Below are positions 8,185 to 17,410 of a stretch of 64,000 bases of DNA, piece by piece (within the stretch, counting starts at the first letter, position 1; every line of letters begins with the position of its first letter). Made by a program: the position numbers and the translations under genes. This stretch comes from CAILUG01 sp038125665. Lineage in GTDB: Bacteria; Pseudomonadota; Gammaproteobacteria; Pseudomonadales; Pseudohongiellaceae. Where the stretch lies: NCBI GenBank assembly GCA_038125665.1, contig JAYPEI010000003.1:62001-126000 (forward strand), in the 5' to 3' direction. The notes under the pieces were generated by a model. That model worked only from the letters and a program-made list of their open reading frames with translations, was not told the DNA's origin and did not search any database.

Positions 8185-9527
8185 GCCCGTTGAATCTCTG
8201 TCACTAGAATTCCACTTAACTGAGCGAGTTCGACAAAGTTAGGAAAAGAAGTAGCAACATTAGTGCAGTTTTTAATTTGAATGGGATCTTCTGCTCGTAA
8301 AGATGCAATAGTAAATGCCATAGCGATACGATGATCTCCATGGCTATTAATTTTGCCACCTCGGAAAGATTTGGAACCACCTTGTCCTTTGATAACAATA
8401 CCATCCTGATGCACTTCATGAACCACACCCAATACCGCCAAACCATCTGCCATAGCCTGAATACGATCGCTTTCTTTCACTCGTAATTCATTAGCGCCAG
8501 TAAGAACTGTTTCTCCTTCTGCGCAGGCCGCAGCTATAAACAGTACTGGAAACTCATCAATTGCTAAAGGAACCTCTGATTCAGGAATTTGAATGCCTTG
8601 CAGTGCGGCATAGCGTACACGAATATCTGCAACGGGTTCACCACCAGCATCATAAGTACGCTCATAAGTAATATCCGCTCCCATCGCTTTTAATATATTA
8701 ATCACACCGAGACGTGTTGGATTGATACCAACATGTTGAAGAAGAAGATCTGAGCCTTGGGAGATACTAGCTGCGACAAGAAAAAAAGCTGCAGAGGAAA
8801 TATCTCCTGGCACATCGAGAACGCAGGCCTTCAATCCGCTTCCCCCGTGAAGACTTGCACATGGGCCAGTAACATTAACTTCATAACCAAAACCTCGCAG
8901 CATCCTTTCAGTATGATCTCTACAGGGCGCAGGCTCGATAACAGTAGTCATACCCTCCGCATACAAGCCAGCCAAGAGCAAACAAGATTTAACCTGTGCG
9001 CTAGCCACTGGTATTGAATAATTAATGCCCTGCAATTTAGCTGGGGTTATCTTCAGTGGTGATGTGCCATGGTCAGTGCTGGTTATATTTGCCCCCATGA
9101 GTTTTAAAGGCTCAGTAACACGACGCATAGGTCGTTGAGTTAGTGATGAATCACCTGTGAGCATCACAGAAAATTTCTGTCCGGCTAACAACCCAGCCAG
9201 TAAACGCATTGATGTTCCAGAATTCCCGAGATACAAAGGTTTTTCTGGCGCTTGTAGACCGTGTAAACCAACGCCATGAATGTGAACTTCACCGCTGATT
9301 GGACGGTTAATTTCTACCCCCATATCTCGGAAAGCCTGTAATGTAGACAAAGCGTCTTCACCCTCGAGAAAACCATTGACAATTGTAATACCCTCAGCGA
9401 TTGCCCCTAGCATAATTGAACGATGGGAGATTGATTTATCTCCTGGAACCCGACAAGTACCTACAACATTACCTCCTGGCAAAGCGAGAAACTCTAGCTC
9501 ATGTTGATCGTGATTATTTGTAATCAT
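8181..9527 (-). CDS. aroA: 3-phosphoshikimate 1-carboxyvinyltransferase (EPSP synthase)
   Basis: Joins phosphoenolpyruvate to shikimate 3-phosphate in the shikimate pathway to chorismate. Signatures seen: PGDKSISHRSIM near the N terminus, LYLGNSGTSMRLLAG for PEP binding, and RVKESDRIQAM near residue 360. Length is 448, slightly longer than the E. coli enzyme (427) and typical of the Pseudomonas type. In P. aeruginosa this domain is fused to prephenate dehydrogenase; here tyrA is a separate gene ending 18 nt upstream. The aroA stop overlaps the cmk start. Confidence 0.97.
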   Translation of the reverse strand: MITNNHDQHELEFLALPGGNVVGTCRVPGDKSISHRSIMLGAIAEGITIVNGFLEGEDALSTLQAFRDMGVEINRPISGEVHIHGVGLHGLQAPEKPLYLGNSGTSMRLLAGLLAGQKFSVMLTGDSSLTQRPMRRVTEPLKLMGANITSTDHGTSPLKITPAKLQGINYSIPVASAQVKSCLLLAGLYAEGMTTVIEPAPCRDHTERMLRGFGYEVNVTGPCASLHGGSGLKACVLDVPGDISSAAFFLVAASISQGSDLLLQHVGINPTRLGVINILKAMGADITYERTYDAGGEPVADIRVRYAALQGIQIPESEVPLAIDEFPVLFIAAACAEGETVLTGANELRVKESDRIQAMADGLAVLGVVHEVHQDGIVIKGQGGSKSFRGGKINSHGDHRIAMAFTIASLRAEDPIQIKNCTNVATSFPNFVELAQLSGILVTEIQRA

Positions 9528-9545
9528 AAGTTACTACTCAATCTG

Positions 9546-10439
9546 TTATTGATCACTAGACTTTCTTGAGAAAATCTCAGTAAACATATCTCTTGCTGCC
9601 TTGGCGCGTCGAAAGGTCGCTTCTAAATGATCACCATCAGCTCGCTGAATAGCTGCCTTTAATTCGTGAAGTTCTTCAACGTAATTATCCAGCAATCTGA
9701 TAGTCGCTTCCCCATTTGTAAGAAAGATATCTCGCCACATTACTGGGTCACTCCCCGCTATACGGGTGAAATCTCGAAACCCACCAGCAGCATAGAGAAA
9801 AATTTCCTCATGATGGGGCTGCTTAGCAAATAGATCCACCATGGCATAAGAAAGTAGATGAGGTAAATGTGATGTCGCACCAAGAATTTGATCATGTTGG
9901 TCTGCAGACATGAGAGCTACTTGGGCACCAGTGAGCTCCCACATAGCACTTACTGCAGAGATAGCTTCTTCACTAGTGGTATCTGTGGGAGTGAGTATGA
10001 CTCGACGCTGAGAAAACAGTTCAGGGATACTTGCTGCGTACCCACTTTTTTCAGAGCCTGCTATCGGATGGCCTGGGATAAAGCCTGACGGCAAAGTGCC
10101 AAAGACTCTCTTGGCAGCCTTAATGACTTCACCCTTCACCGAACAAACATCTGTAACTAGAGTTGTGGATCTAAGCCAAGGTTTACTCAGACGTAATATT
10201 TCTTCAACAGTGAGCACCGGAACACAAAGGATAAGTACATCCGTACTAGGGATAGCCTCCTCTAATGAAGAAGTTGCTAATTTAACTAGATTATCATTAA
10301 AAGCTTGTTGTAGTGCTTGTTTATCTCTACTAACTGCCTGTAAACGAACTCCTGGCGCATTTACTTTTAAAGCGCGCAATATTGAACCGCCTATTAGTCC
10401 AAGACCCACCACTGTAATTGTGTAATTATTCATTTTCAT
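9546..10439 (-). CDS. tyrA: Prephenate/arogenate dehydrogenase
   Basis: Oxidative decarboxylation of prephenate (or arogenate) toward tyrosine. The N-terminal NAD(P)-binding motif VGLGLIGGS is at residues 11-19, GHPIAGSEKSGYAAS carries the conserved active-site His and Ser region, and SHLPHLLSYAM the later His. At 297 residues it is a monofunctional TyrA without fused chorismate mutase or aroA. Its ATG shares one base with the pheA TGA stop. Which of prephenate or arogenate is preferred, and NAD or NADP, cannot be read. Confidence 0.94.
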   Translation of the reverse strand: MKMNNYTITVVGLGLIGGSILRALKVNAPGVRLQAVSRDKQALQQAFNDNLVKLATSSLEEAIPSTDVLILCVPVLTVEEILRLSKPWLRSTTLVTDVCSVKGEVIKAAKRVFGTLPSGFIPGHPIAGSEKSGYAASIPELFSQRRVILTPTDTTSEEAISAVSAMWELTGAQVALMSADQHDQILGATSHLPHLLSYAMVDLFAKQPHHEEIFLYAAGGFRDFTRIAGSDPVMWRDIFLTNGEATIRLLDNYVEELHELKAAIQRADGDHLEATFRRAKAARDMFTEIFSRKSSDQ

Positions 10440-11311
10440 CAGGCCATTCGTTTAGCCGGGTAAGAGCCTAGAATTTGATGATCAATACCCAAGCGGGTAA
10501 GTTCGTTCAGAGCCGCTGCAACATCAGGATCAGAAATATGTCCTTCGAGATCAATATAAAAAAAATAAGACCAAATCGTTTTTTTAGAAGGTCTAGATTC
10601 TAATTTTATCAAGTTGATACCTTGTCTATAAAAAGGTTCAAGAGCCCGAAACAATGTGCCGGGCTGGTTGTGTACTTTAAGAATCAAAGAGGTTTTATCT
10701 TGGCCGCTAGAGGATTCTCTTAACCTTTTGTTTGCAGTTATGAGTATAAAACGAGTGGTATTATCAGTTTTATCTTCAATCCCGAAGTGCAAAATTTCTA
10801 GCTCATATAGATCAGCTGCTGCTGCACCAGCTATTGCTGCCATATTGGGCTCCTGACGAGCGAGTAAAGCTGCCTCAGCATTTGAATTAAGTGGTAGCAA
10901 GTCGCAATGCGGTAAATTAGTCTTTAACCATTGCCGGCATTGACCCAGAGCCTGTGGATGAGCAGCTACTCCTTTGAGTGAAGACAAGCTTTGCCCTACA
11001 GAGGCCAGCAAGCAATGTTCAATACGCAAAAGATACTCAGCCAGAATTATTACGGTAGTATTCGCCATCGCATCTAGCGTCGGTAAAATAGATCCTTCCG
11101 TTGAGTTTTCTAATGGGACAACGCCAAAGTCAGCTGTACCATCAACAACGGCAGTAAAAATATCTTCGATTTCAGCTAATGGTTGTAATATCGATTCCGA
11201 GTTTTCATCATTCACTGAAAACTGTTCAACAAATGCTTCAGCAGCTACTTGTGAGTACGTCCCTTTTGGTCCGAGATAGGCAATCCGAGCTGACTTGAGA
11301 GCAAGTGTCAT
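10439..11311 (-). CDS. pheA: Prephenate dehydratase without chorismate mutase domain
   Basis: Converts prephenate to phenylpyruvate for phenylalanine. The catalytic domain begins almost at once (YLGPKGTYSQVAA at residue 13) and has the TTRFILI motif with the catalytic Thr-Arg-Phe; a C-terminal ACT domain carries LESRPSKK, the phenylalanine-sensing motif. The product is 290 residues. The gammaproteobacterial P-protein usually has about 90 further N-terminal residues of AroQ chorismate mutase, which are missing here; gyrA ends only 5 nt upstream, so there is no room for them. Start is ATG at 11311. Feedback inhibition by Phe is expected from the intact ACT motif. Confidence 0.95.
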   Translation of the reverse strand: MTLALKSARIAYLGPKGTYSQVAAEAFVEQFSVNDENSESILQPLAEIEDIFTAVVDGTADFGVVPLENSTEGSILPTLDAMANTTVIILAEYLLRIEHCLLASVGQSLSSLKGVAAHPQALGQCRQWLKTNLPHCDLLPLNSNAEAALLARQEPNMAAIAGAAAADLYELEILHFGIEDKTDNTTRFILITANKRLRESSSGQDKTSLILKVHNQPGTLFRALEPFYRQGINLIKLESRPSKKTIWSYFFYIDLEGHISDPDVAAALNELTRLGIDHQILGSYPAKRMA

Positions 11312-11316
11312 AGCTA

Positions 11317-14013
11317 TCAGCTCTCATCTTCCATATTATCTTCATCCTCTTGTTCGTCATCAATTTCAGAATCCATATCATAGTGGTCATTTGTATCATC
11401 ATCTGAAGCAGAGTTTAGGCTCTCGACATCTAAAGCTCGTGAATTCACTTGCTCTACAGGTTCAAGGTTTTCAATTTCTTCTTTAGTAAGTTCTTTCGCC
11501 GAGGCAAGCCCTATCAAGACTTCACCCTCTTTGAGTCGAATCAGTCTAACTCCCTGAGTATTTCGACCCTGAGCAGATATTTCTTCAACTCTTGTCCTCA
11601 CCATAGTACCCTTGTCACTTATCAACATGATTTCATCGAGAGTCTCAACTTGCACAGCACCAACAACTGAACCATTACGTTCACTGGTCTGAATTCCTAT
11701 CACACCTTGACCGCCTCGTCCTTTAGTTGGAAATTCCTCTACTTTAGTTCTTTTACCATAACCATGTTCACATACAGCGAGTATGTATGCTTCAGGCTTT
11801 GGAATAATCATATCAACCATTACTTGCCCTGGCTGTAAGCGGATTCCACGAACACCTTTAGCCGATCTTCCCATTACCCTGACACCTTTCTCAGAGAACC
11901 TTACTGCTTTCCCACTACTACTGTAGAGCAAAACATCACAATTTCCATCTGTGATAGCTGTTTTTACAAGATAATCACCATCCTCAAGCTCTAATGCCCG
12001 TAAACCTACACTTCGCTGACGGGCAAAAGCTGACAACGGGGTCTTTTTTACTGTTCCTTTTGATGTGGCAAAGAAAATAAATTTATCAGCAGGGTAATCT
12101 CGAATGGGTAATAGTGAAGTAATTTTCTCACCCTCTTCTAGTGGCAAAATATTTACAATTGGCTTACCTCTTGAAGATCTACTTGCTAACGGAATCATAA
12201 AGGTTTTTAGCCAATATACTTTACCTTTCGATGAAAAACACAAAAGAGTATCGTGGCTACTAGCAACAAGTAAATGCTCAAGGTAATCTTCGTCTTTTAC
12301 CGACGCCGCTGCTTTGCCCATTCCACCTCTTTTTTGAGCCTCGTAGTCCGATAGTGGTTGAGTTTTTGCGTAACCTGTATTGGAAATCGTAACAACACGA
12401 TATTCCTCAGTGATAAGATCTTCTATCGTTAAGTCTTGTTGAGAACTATTTATCTCTGTACGCCGCTGATCACCATAATTAGTCAGGGACTCTTCTAGTT
12501 CCCCATCAATAACTTCCATCAGACGAACTTCACTGTTCAAGATATGTTGAAATTTTGCAATCTCAAGCAATAGCTCCTGATAATCTGCAATTAGTTTTTC
12601 TTGTTCCAAACCAGTGAGCCGGTGAAGACGGAGTTCAAGTATTGCTTGAGCCTGCTCAGGAGTAAGACGATACATGCCATTTTTGAGGCCATAGAATTCA
12701 GGTGAGTCTTCAGGACGACAGGCATCGTTTCCAGCCTCACCCAACATGGATTCTACAGCTCCGCTCAACCAAGGTTGAACAAGTAATTTTTCCTTTGCCT
12801 CTGCAGCATTCGGGGAAGTTTTAATCAATTCAATTACTGAATCTATATTGGCTAGCGCAACTGCCAGACCTTCTAAAATATGACCTTTTTCCCTGGCTTT
12901 GCGTAAAAGATACAAAGTACGACGTGTAACTACTTCTCTGCGATGATTAACAAACGCCATGAGCATATCTTTTAAGTTGAGCAACCTAGGCTGACCATCT
13001 TTTAAGGCCACCATATTAATACCAAAGACAATCTGCATTTGTGTTTGAGTAAATAAGTTATTGAGTACTACGTCAGCAATTTCACCTTTACGCAATTCAA
13101 TTACAATGCGCATACCATCTTTGTCTGATTCGTCCCGAAGCTCTGTGATACCATCAATTTTTTTCTCTTTGACCAGCTCAGCGATTTTCTCAATTAAACG
13201 TGCCTTGTTTACCTGATAAGGTATCTCGGTAACTATAATAGAGTCCTTATTGGTTTTATTATCTGATTCAATATGGTGACGCGCACGGATGTAAATCTTG
13301 CCCCGACCCGTACGATAGGCCTGAACTATTCCACCTCGCCCGTTGATGATACCCGCTGTAGGAAAGTCAGGGCCTTTAATATGCTCCATAAGCTCATCAT
13401 TAGTCATCTCAGAGTTATTCATCAGAGCCCGACAAGCACAAATTACTTCATTAATATTATGGGGCGGAATATTAGTCGCCATCCCCACAGCAATACCTGA
13501 GGAGCCATTAATCAGTAAGTTGGGTACACGGGTTGGCATGACATCAGGGATTCGCTCGGTGCCATCGTAGTTATCAGAAAAATCTACTGTCTCTTTGTCC
13601 AGATCAGCCATTAACTCATGAGCTAATTTAGCCATTCTGATTTCCGTATAACGCATGGCTGCTGCTGCATCGCCATCTATGGAACCAAAATTACCTTGTC
13701 CATCCACTAGTGGATAACGCAATGAAAAACTTTGCGCCATACGTACAATAGTTTCATAGACAGCAGAGTCGCCGTGGGGGTGATATTTACCTATGACATC
13801 CCCCACAACACGAGCTGACTTTTTGTAAGGTTTATTATAGTCATTTGACAGTTCATTCATCGCGAAGAGGACACGACGGTGAACGGGCTTAAGGCCATCT
13901 CGCACATCAGGCAAGGCTCTGCCAATGATCACACTCATTGCATAGTCAAGATAAGACTGACGCATTTCGCTTTCTATAGTAACAGCTTGAATCTGCTCGC
14001 GGTTGTCGGTCAT
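11317..14013 (-). CDS. gyrA: DNA gyrase subunit A
   Basis: ATP-dependent supercoiling enzyme with GyrB. The winged-helix/tower part holds the catalytic tyrosine in MRYTE (Tyr122, same number as in E. coli) and the quinolone-resistance region HGDSAVYE with Ser83 and Glu87 (E. coli has Asp87, a conservative difference). The beta-pinwheel C-terminal domain begins with the GyrA box QKRGGMG, needed for DNA wrapping and true gyrase activity. The 898-residue product ends in a strongly acidic tail, as in E. coli. ATG at 14013. In Pseudomonas serC lies between gyrA and pheA; here pheA follows after 5 nt. Confidence 0.98.
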   Translation of the reverse strand: MTDNREQIQAVTIESEMRQSYLDYAMSVIIGRALPDVRDGLKPVHRRVLFAMNELSNDYNKPYKKSARVVGDVIGKYHPHGDSAVYETIVRMAQSFSLRYPLVDGQGNFGSIDGDAAAAMRYTEIRMAKLAHELMADLDKETVDFSDNYDGTERIPDVMPTRVPNLLINGSSGIAVGMATNIPPHNINEVICACRALMNNSEMTNDELMEHIKGPDFPTAGIINGRGGIVQAYRTGRGKIYIRARHHIESDNKTNKDSIIVTEIPYQVNKARLIEKIAELVKEKKIDGITELRDESDKDGMRIVIELRKGEIADVVLNNLFTQTQMQIVFGINMVALKDGQPRLLNLKDMLMAFVNHRREVVTRRTLYLLRKAREKGHILEGLAVALANIDSVIELIKTSPNAAEAKEKLLVQPWLSGAVESMLGEAGNDACRPEDSPEFYGLKNGMYRLTPEQAQAILELRLHRLTGLEQEKLIADYQELLLEIAKFQHILNSEVRLMEVIDGELEESLTNYGDQRRTEINSSQQDLTIEDLITEEYRVVTISNTGYAKTQPLSDYEAQKRGGMGKAAASVKDEDYLEHLLVASSHDTLLCFSSKGKVYWLKTFMIPLASRSSRGKPIVNILPLEEGEKITSLLPIRDYPADKFIFFATSKGTVKKTPLSAFARQRSVGLRALELEDGDYLVKTAITDGNCDVLLYSSSGKAVRFSEKGVRVMGRSAKGVRGIRLQPGQVMVDMIIPKPEAYILAVCEHGYGKRTKVEEFPTKGRGGQGVIGIQTSERNGSVVGAVQVETLDEIMLISDKGTMVRTRVEEISAQGRNTQGVRLIRLKEGEVLIGLASAKELTKEEIENLEPVEQVNSRALDVESLNSASDDDTNDHYDMDSEIDDEQEDEDNMEDES

Positions 14014-14606
14014 TTTGCCTGATTTTCCTTATAATCAAAAAATAGTTATATCTTATTTATGCTAGTTGCTGAGACAAATCTTGTTAGTTAACAGCATCAA
14101 CTTACTATGCCCTATGAAGATCTCTTTATCGAATTGGAAATTTCCTCTCTCACAAATAACTCATTATGAATATTGTCTTTCATAGACAAATTTGAATGAG
14201 CTTTTGCTTATAAGTTCAGAGAACTAAACTCTTTAAAAAAAAAATAAATATCGTTTTTTCTTGTTGTATTCCATGTAATGCTCATCGAGGCATACATTTA
14301 ATGTGTCTTATCAGAGCCACATCATTTACACTCTAAAAGTATCAGAAATTGTACCATATCAAGCTCAAAATTACCCTCTTAAGTGCCGATCTTTTTTGAG
14401 CAAGTTAGGCCTAAAAATCAGCAGCTTAGGATGACGAGCACAAGTATCTTAAGCTACTATTATGTAAGTAAATGAAATGTATTCCCTGGCTTGTTTTGGC
14501 TTGCCTTTTCAGACGAGGATTGATAGCCATTGCAAGCATGATCAGTAGCATGTAGCGATAAGAAATCGTATCGTTAGCAGTATTCTCATTCTTTCAATTG
14601 AGATAT
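14014..14606. other. Intergenic region between divergent gyrA and mtaD
   Basis: About 590 bases with no credible ORF. It must contain the gyrA promoter (minus strand) and the mtaD promoter (plus strand). In Pseudomonas mtnA (methylthioribose-1-phosphate isomerase) sits between gyrA and mtaD; no remnant of it is recognisable here. Composition is AT-rich with one A tract near 14237-14246. No tRNA or strong terminator hairpin was seen. The frame of mtaD extends to a TTG at 14598 inside this region, judged not to be the start. Confidence 0.5.
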
Positions 14607-15977
14607 ATGAAAACAGATATGCCAAAAACTATGAATGAACACAACCACAGAGAATCCCAAAAAAAGATAGACTTGTTGATCTCAGCCGGCTGGATTATAA
14701 CCATGCAATCACTTGCCGAAGTTTTTAAGCACCATGCAGTGGCTGTCCATGAAGGGAAAATCCTTGAGATAGGACCTGAAGCGACCCTACTTGAGATTTA
14801 CAAGCCAGATACTCACACTCAGCTACCTTCTCATGTTGTCATACCCGGTTTGATCAATGCTCATGGGCATGCATCTATGACACTCATGCGGGGATTTGCA
14901 GATGATATGGCTCTTGATCCATGGTTAAAAGAAAAAATCTGGCCAACAGAGTCAGCTTTTGTGAATGAAGATTTTGTGCGAACAGGTGCAGAGCTTGGAA
15001 TTGCAGAAATGCTACTTGGGGGAACTACTACATTTGCTGATATGTATTTTTTCCCTGAATCTGTGGCTAAAGTAGTTCGTGATGTTGGTATGAGAGCGCA
15101 GCTATGCAGCCCTATTCTTGATTTCCCAACCAACTACGCAAAGTCTGCAGATGATTATATTGCCTTATCAACTCGCTTACATGATGAATATCGACAGCAT
15201 GAAAGAATATCCATAGCCTTTGGACCTCATGCACCCTACACTGTATCCGATGATCCTCTACTTAAAATTAGAGTACTGGCGGAAGAGCTAGATTTGAATA
15301 TCCATATTCATCTGCATGAAACAAAACAAGAAATTCTAGATCACTTGAAGTTAACGGGTATGCGCCCGCTAGAGAGACTAGAAAAATTAGAGCTCTTATC
15401 TCCACGGCTACAATCTGTTCATATGACACAGGTTACTGAAGATGATATTGAAATGCTCGTAGTTAATGACGTTAGAGTCATTCACTGTCCTGCTTCTAAT
15501 CTGAAACTGGCAAGTGGTTTCTGCCCACTATCGCGTCTACAAAAAGCTGGCCTAACCATTGGTCTTGGTACCGATAGTGCCTGCTCCAATAACGAAATAA
15601 ATATGCTTAGTGAACTGAGGCTAGCTGCTCTCTTAGACAAGGGTATGACTGAAGACCCCTGCTCGGTCAGCGCTTGGCAAGCACTGGCGCTAGCGACGAT
15701 AGACAGTGCCAAAGCTTTAGGCCTAGAACAGCAAATCGGCTCGCTAGAACCAGGTAAATATGCAGATATGGTCGCCATCGACTTGGATGCCATAAACACT
15801 ACCCCCTATTTTGATCCGGTATCAGCCGTCGCCTACAGCGCTCAGTCAGCACAAGTGACTCATAGCTGGGTGCATGGACGCCCTCTGCTTGAGAATAAAA
15901 CACTGACCCGTCTTGAGTTACCTCGCGTACTCAAAGAAGTTTCGCAATGGCGTGAAAAACTTAAAAATAGGACATGA
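14607..15977 (+). CDS. mtaD: 5-methylthioadenosine/S-adenosylhomocysteine deaminase (TRZ/ATZ amidohydrolase)
   Basis: Metal-dependent amidohydrolase expected to deaminate methylthioadenosine (and possibly S-adenosylhomocysteine), opening methionine salvage. Metal-site motifs are present in order: GLINAHGHASMTLMRG (HxH), HLHETKQE, a later conserved His in SVHMTQV, and GLGTDSACSNN with the catalytic Asp. I take the ATG at 14607, which has a GAG four bases upstream; an in-frame TTG lies 9 nt earlier. About 456 residues. It starts the mtaD-ubiG-mupP-yciK operon and overlaps ubiG by an ATGA. The specific substrate is inferred from this conserved neighbourhood. Confidence 0.9.
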   Translation: MKTDMPKTMNEHNHRESQKKIDLLISAGWIITMQSLAEVFKHHAVAVHEGKILEIGPEATLLEIYKPDTHTQLPSHVVIPGLINAHGHASMTLMRGFADDMALDPWLKEKIWPTESAFVNEDFVRTGAELGIAEMLLGGTTTFADMYFFPESVAKVVRDVGMRAQLCSPILDFPTNYAKSADDYIALSTRLHDEYRQHERISIAFGPHAPYTVSDDPLLKIRVLAEELDLNIHIHLHETKQEILDHLKLTGMRPLERLEKLELLSPRLQSVHMTQVTEDDIEMLVVNDVRVIHCPASNLKLASGFCPLSRLQKAGLTIGLGTDSACSNNEINMLSELRLAALLDKGMTEDPCSVSAWQALALATIDSAKALGLEQQIGSLEPGKYADMVAIDLDAINTTPYFDPVSAVAYSAQSAQVTHSWVHGRPLLENKTLTRLELPRVLKEVSQWREKLKNRT

Positions 15978-16711
15978 AGTTTATGGAAACTGAGGACAAT
16001 CAAGATTTTCTTAACCAAGATGCTCAGGAACTTGCCAAATTTGAGAAACTTGCAGCGCGATGGTGGGACCCTCATAGTGAATTTAAACCACTCCATCAGA
16101 TTAACCCATTGAGAGCAGGATGGATAGATACCAAGCTCAATGTTGCTGGGCTTGAGCTTTTAGATGTGGGATGTGGCGGTGGACTTTTATGCGAAGCCAT
16201 GGCACAGCGAGGTGCCTTGGTGACAGGAATAGACCTTGGTGAAGCACCTCTAGCAGTCGCAAAACTACACAGCCTAGAAAGTGGTCTCAAAATCAACTAC
16301 CAAAAAATTGCGACGGAAATATTTGCCACAACTAACAATGAACGCTTTGATATCATCACATGTTTAGAGATGATTGAGCACGTACCTGACCCAGCATCCA
16401 TTATAACTGCCTGCGCCGTAATGCTTAAACCTGGCGGACACCTATTCTGCTCAACGATTAACCGCAACCCCAAGGCATGGCTTTTTGCTGTAGTTGGAGC
16501 AGAATATCTCTTGCACCTTTTGCCCAAAGGAACTCATGATTACTCTAAGTTCATCAAACCTTCTGAACTAGCTAAGATAGCAAGACATTGTTCTCTAGAA
16601 TTACAAGAGGTAAAAGGAATGACTTATAATCCATTTACTAAAGTTTATAGCTTAGGGTCTGACGTGGATGTTAATTATTTAATGCACTACACAAAGCCCA
16701 CACATGACTAA
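15974..16711 (+). CDS. ubiG: Ubiquinone biosynthesis O-methyltransferase
   Basis: SAM-dependent enzyme carrying out both O-methylations of ubiquinone synthesis. Recognised by the family N-terminal signature FEKLAARWWDP, then INPLRAGWI, the SAM motif LDVGCGGGLLCEAMA at about residue 56, and MIEHVPDP. Length 245 is normal. Its ATG overlaps the mtaD stop (ATGA), and its own end overlaps mupP by 8 nt, so the three are translationally linked. Ubiquinone points to aerobic or nitrate-type respiration, consistent with the cytochrome c genes elsewhere in the window. Confidence 0.96.
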   Translation: MKFMETEDNQDFLNQDAQELAKFEKLAARWWDPHSEFKPLHQINPLRAGWIDTKLNVAGLELLDVGCGGGLLCEAMAQRGALVTGIDLGEAPLAVAKLHSLESGLKINYQKIATEIFATTNNERFDIITCLEMIEHVPDPASIITACAVMLKPGGHLFCSTINRNPKAWLFAVVGAEYLLHLLPKGTHDYSKFIKPSELAKIARHCSLELQEVKGMTYNPFTKVYSLGSDVDVNYLMHYTKPTHD

Positions 16712-17378
16712 TTCAATTAATGGCATATTGTTTGATTTAGATGGCACACTGCTACATACGGTGCCTGACTTTTACTCGGTACTTGATGACTTGGTTAAAA
16801 AACATCATGGCGATGATTACGATAAAAACGTTTTACATGAAATAGTTTCCTCAGGTGCAAGCGCGATGATTGAGCTTGCATTTGGCTATTCTGCAGGATC
16901 CAAAAATTCCAAAAAGCTAATAAATGAGTTTCTTAATCTTTATCTAGAAAAAATTTCAAATACAGAAGCTTGCTTATACCCAAATATCGATCTTTTGCTA
17001 ACGCAAATAGTTTCTCTGGATCTGCGTTGGGGGGTTGTTACTAATAAAATTAGACGTTTTACCGAACCATTAGTTACACAATTTGAATCCTTTAGCACTT
17101 GTCATTCACTTGTGTGTGCTGATGATGTAGGGGCAAGCAAGCCAGATCCTTCTGGATTATTGCAAGCAGCTAAGCAACTAGGTCTTAGTCCTTATCAATG
17201 TATTTATGTAGGCGATCACCCTCGTGATGTGCAAGCAGCTCATGCTGCAGGTATGAAAGCAATAGCAGTTAGTTGGGGCTATCTCCCTAAGAATTTACCT
17301 ATCGATGAATGGGATGCTGAATATATAGCTCATGACATACAAAGCATAGTTAACTATTTGGTAATGAATCAAAACTAG
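16704..17378 (+). CDS. mupP: N-acetylmuramic acid 6-phosphate phosphatase MupP (HAD family)
   Basis: HAD-superfamily phosphatase. Motif I LFDLDGTLLHT (nucleophile Asp in DLDGT), motif II in VVTNK, and motifs III/IV in KPDP and VGDHPRDVQAA are all intact. The protein would be called phosphoglycolate phosphatase by similarity; the position between ubiG and yciK is that of Pseudomonas mupP, which dephosphorylates MurNAc-6-phosphate in cell-wall recycling, and I follow that. 224 residues, overlapping ubiG by 8 nt. Substrate is inferred from synteny, not from residues. Confidence 0.85.
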   Translation: MTNSINGILFDLDGTLLHTVPDFYSVLDDLVKKHHGDDYDKNVLHEIVSSGASAMIELAFGYSAGSKNSKKLINEFLNLYLEKISNTEACLYPNIDLLLTQIVSLDLRWGVVTNKIRRFTEPLVTQFESFSTCHSLVCADDVGASKPDPSGLLQAAKQLGLSPYQCIYVGDHPRDVQAAHAAGMKAIAVSWGYLPKNLPIDEWDAEYIAHDIQSIVNYLVMNQN

Positions 17379-17410
17379 AATGTAACCTTACCTGAACTAA
17401 CGAGATTTAG

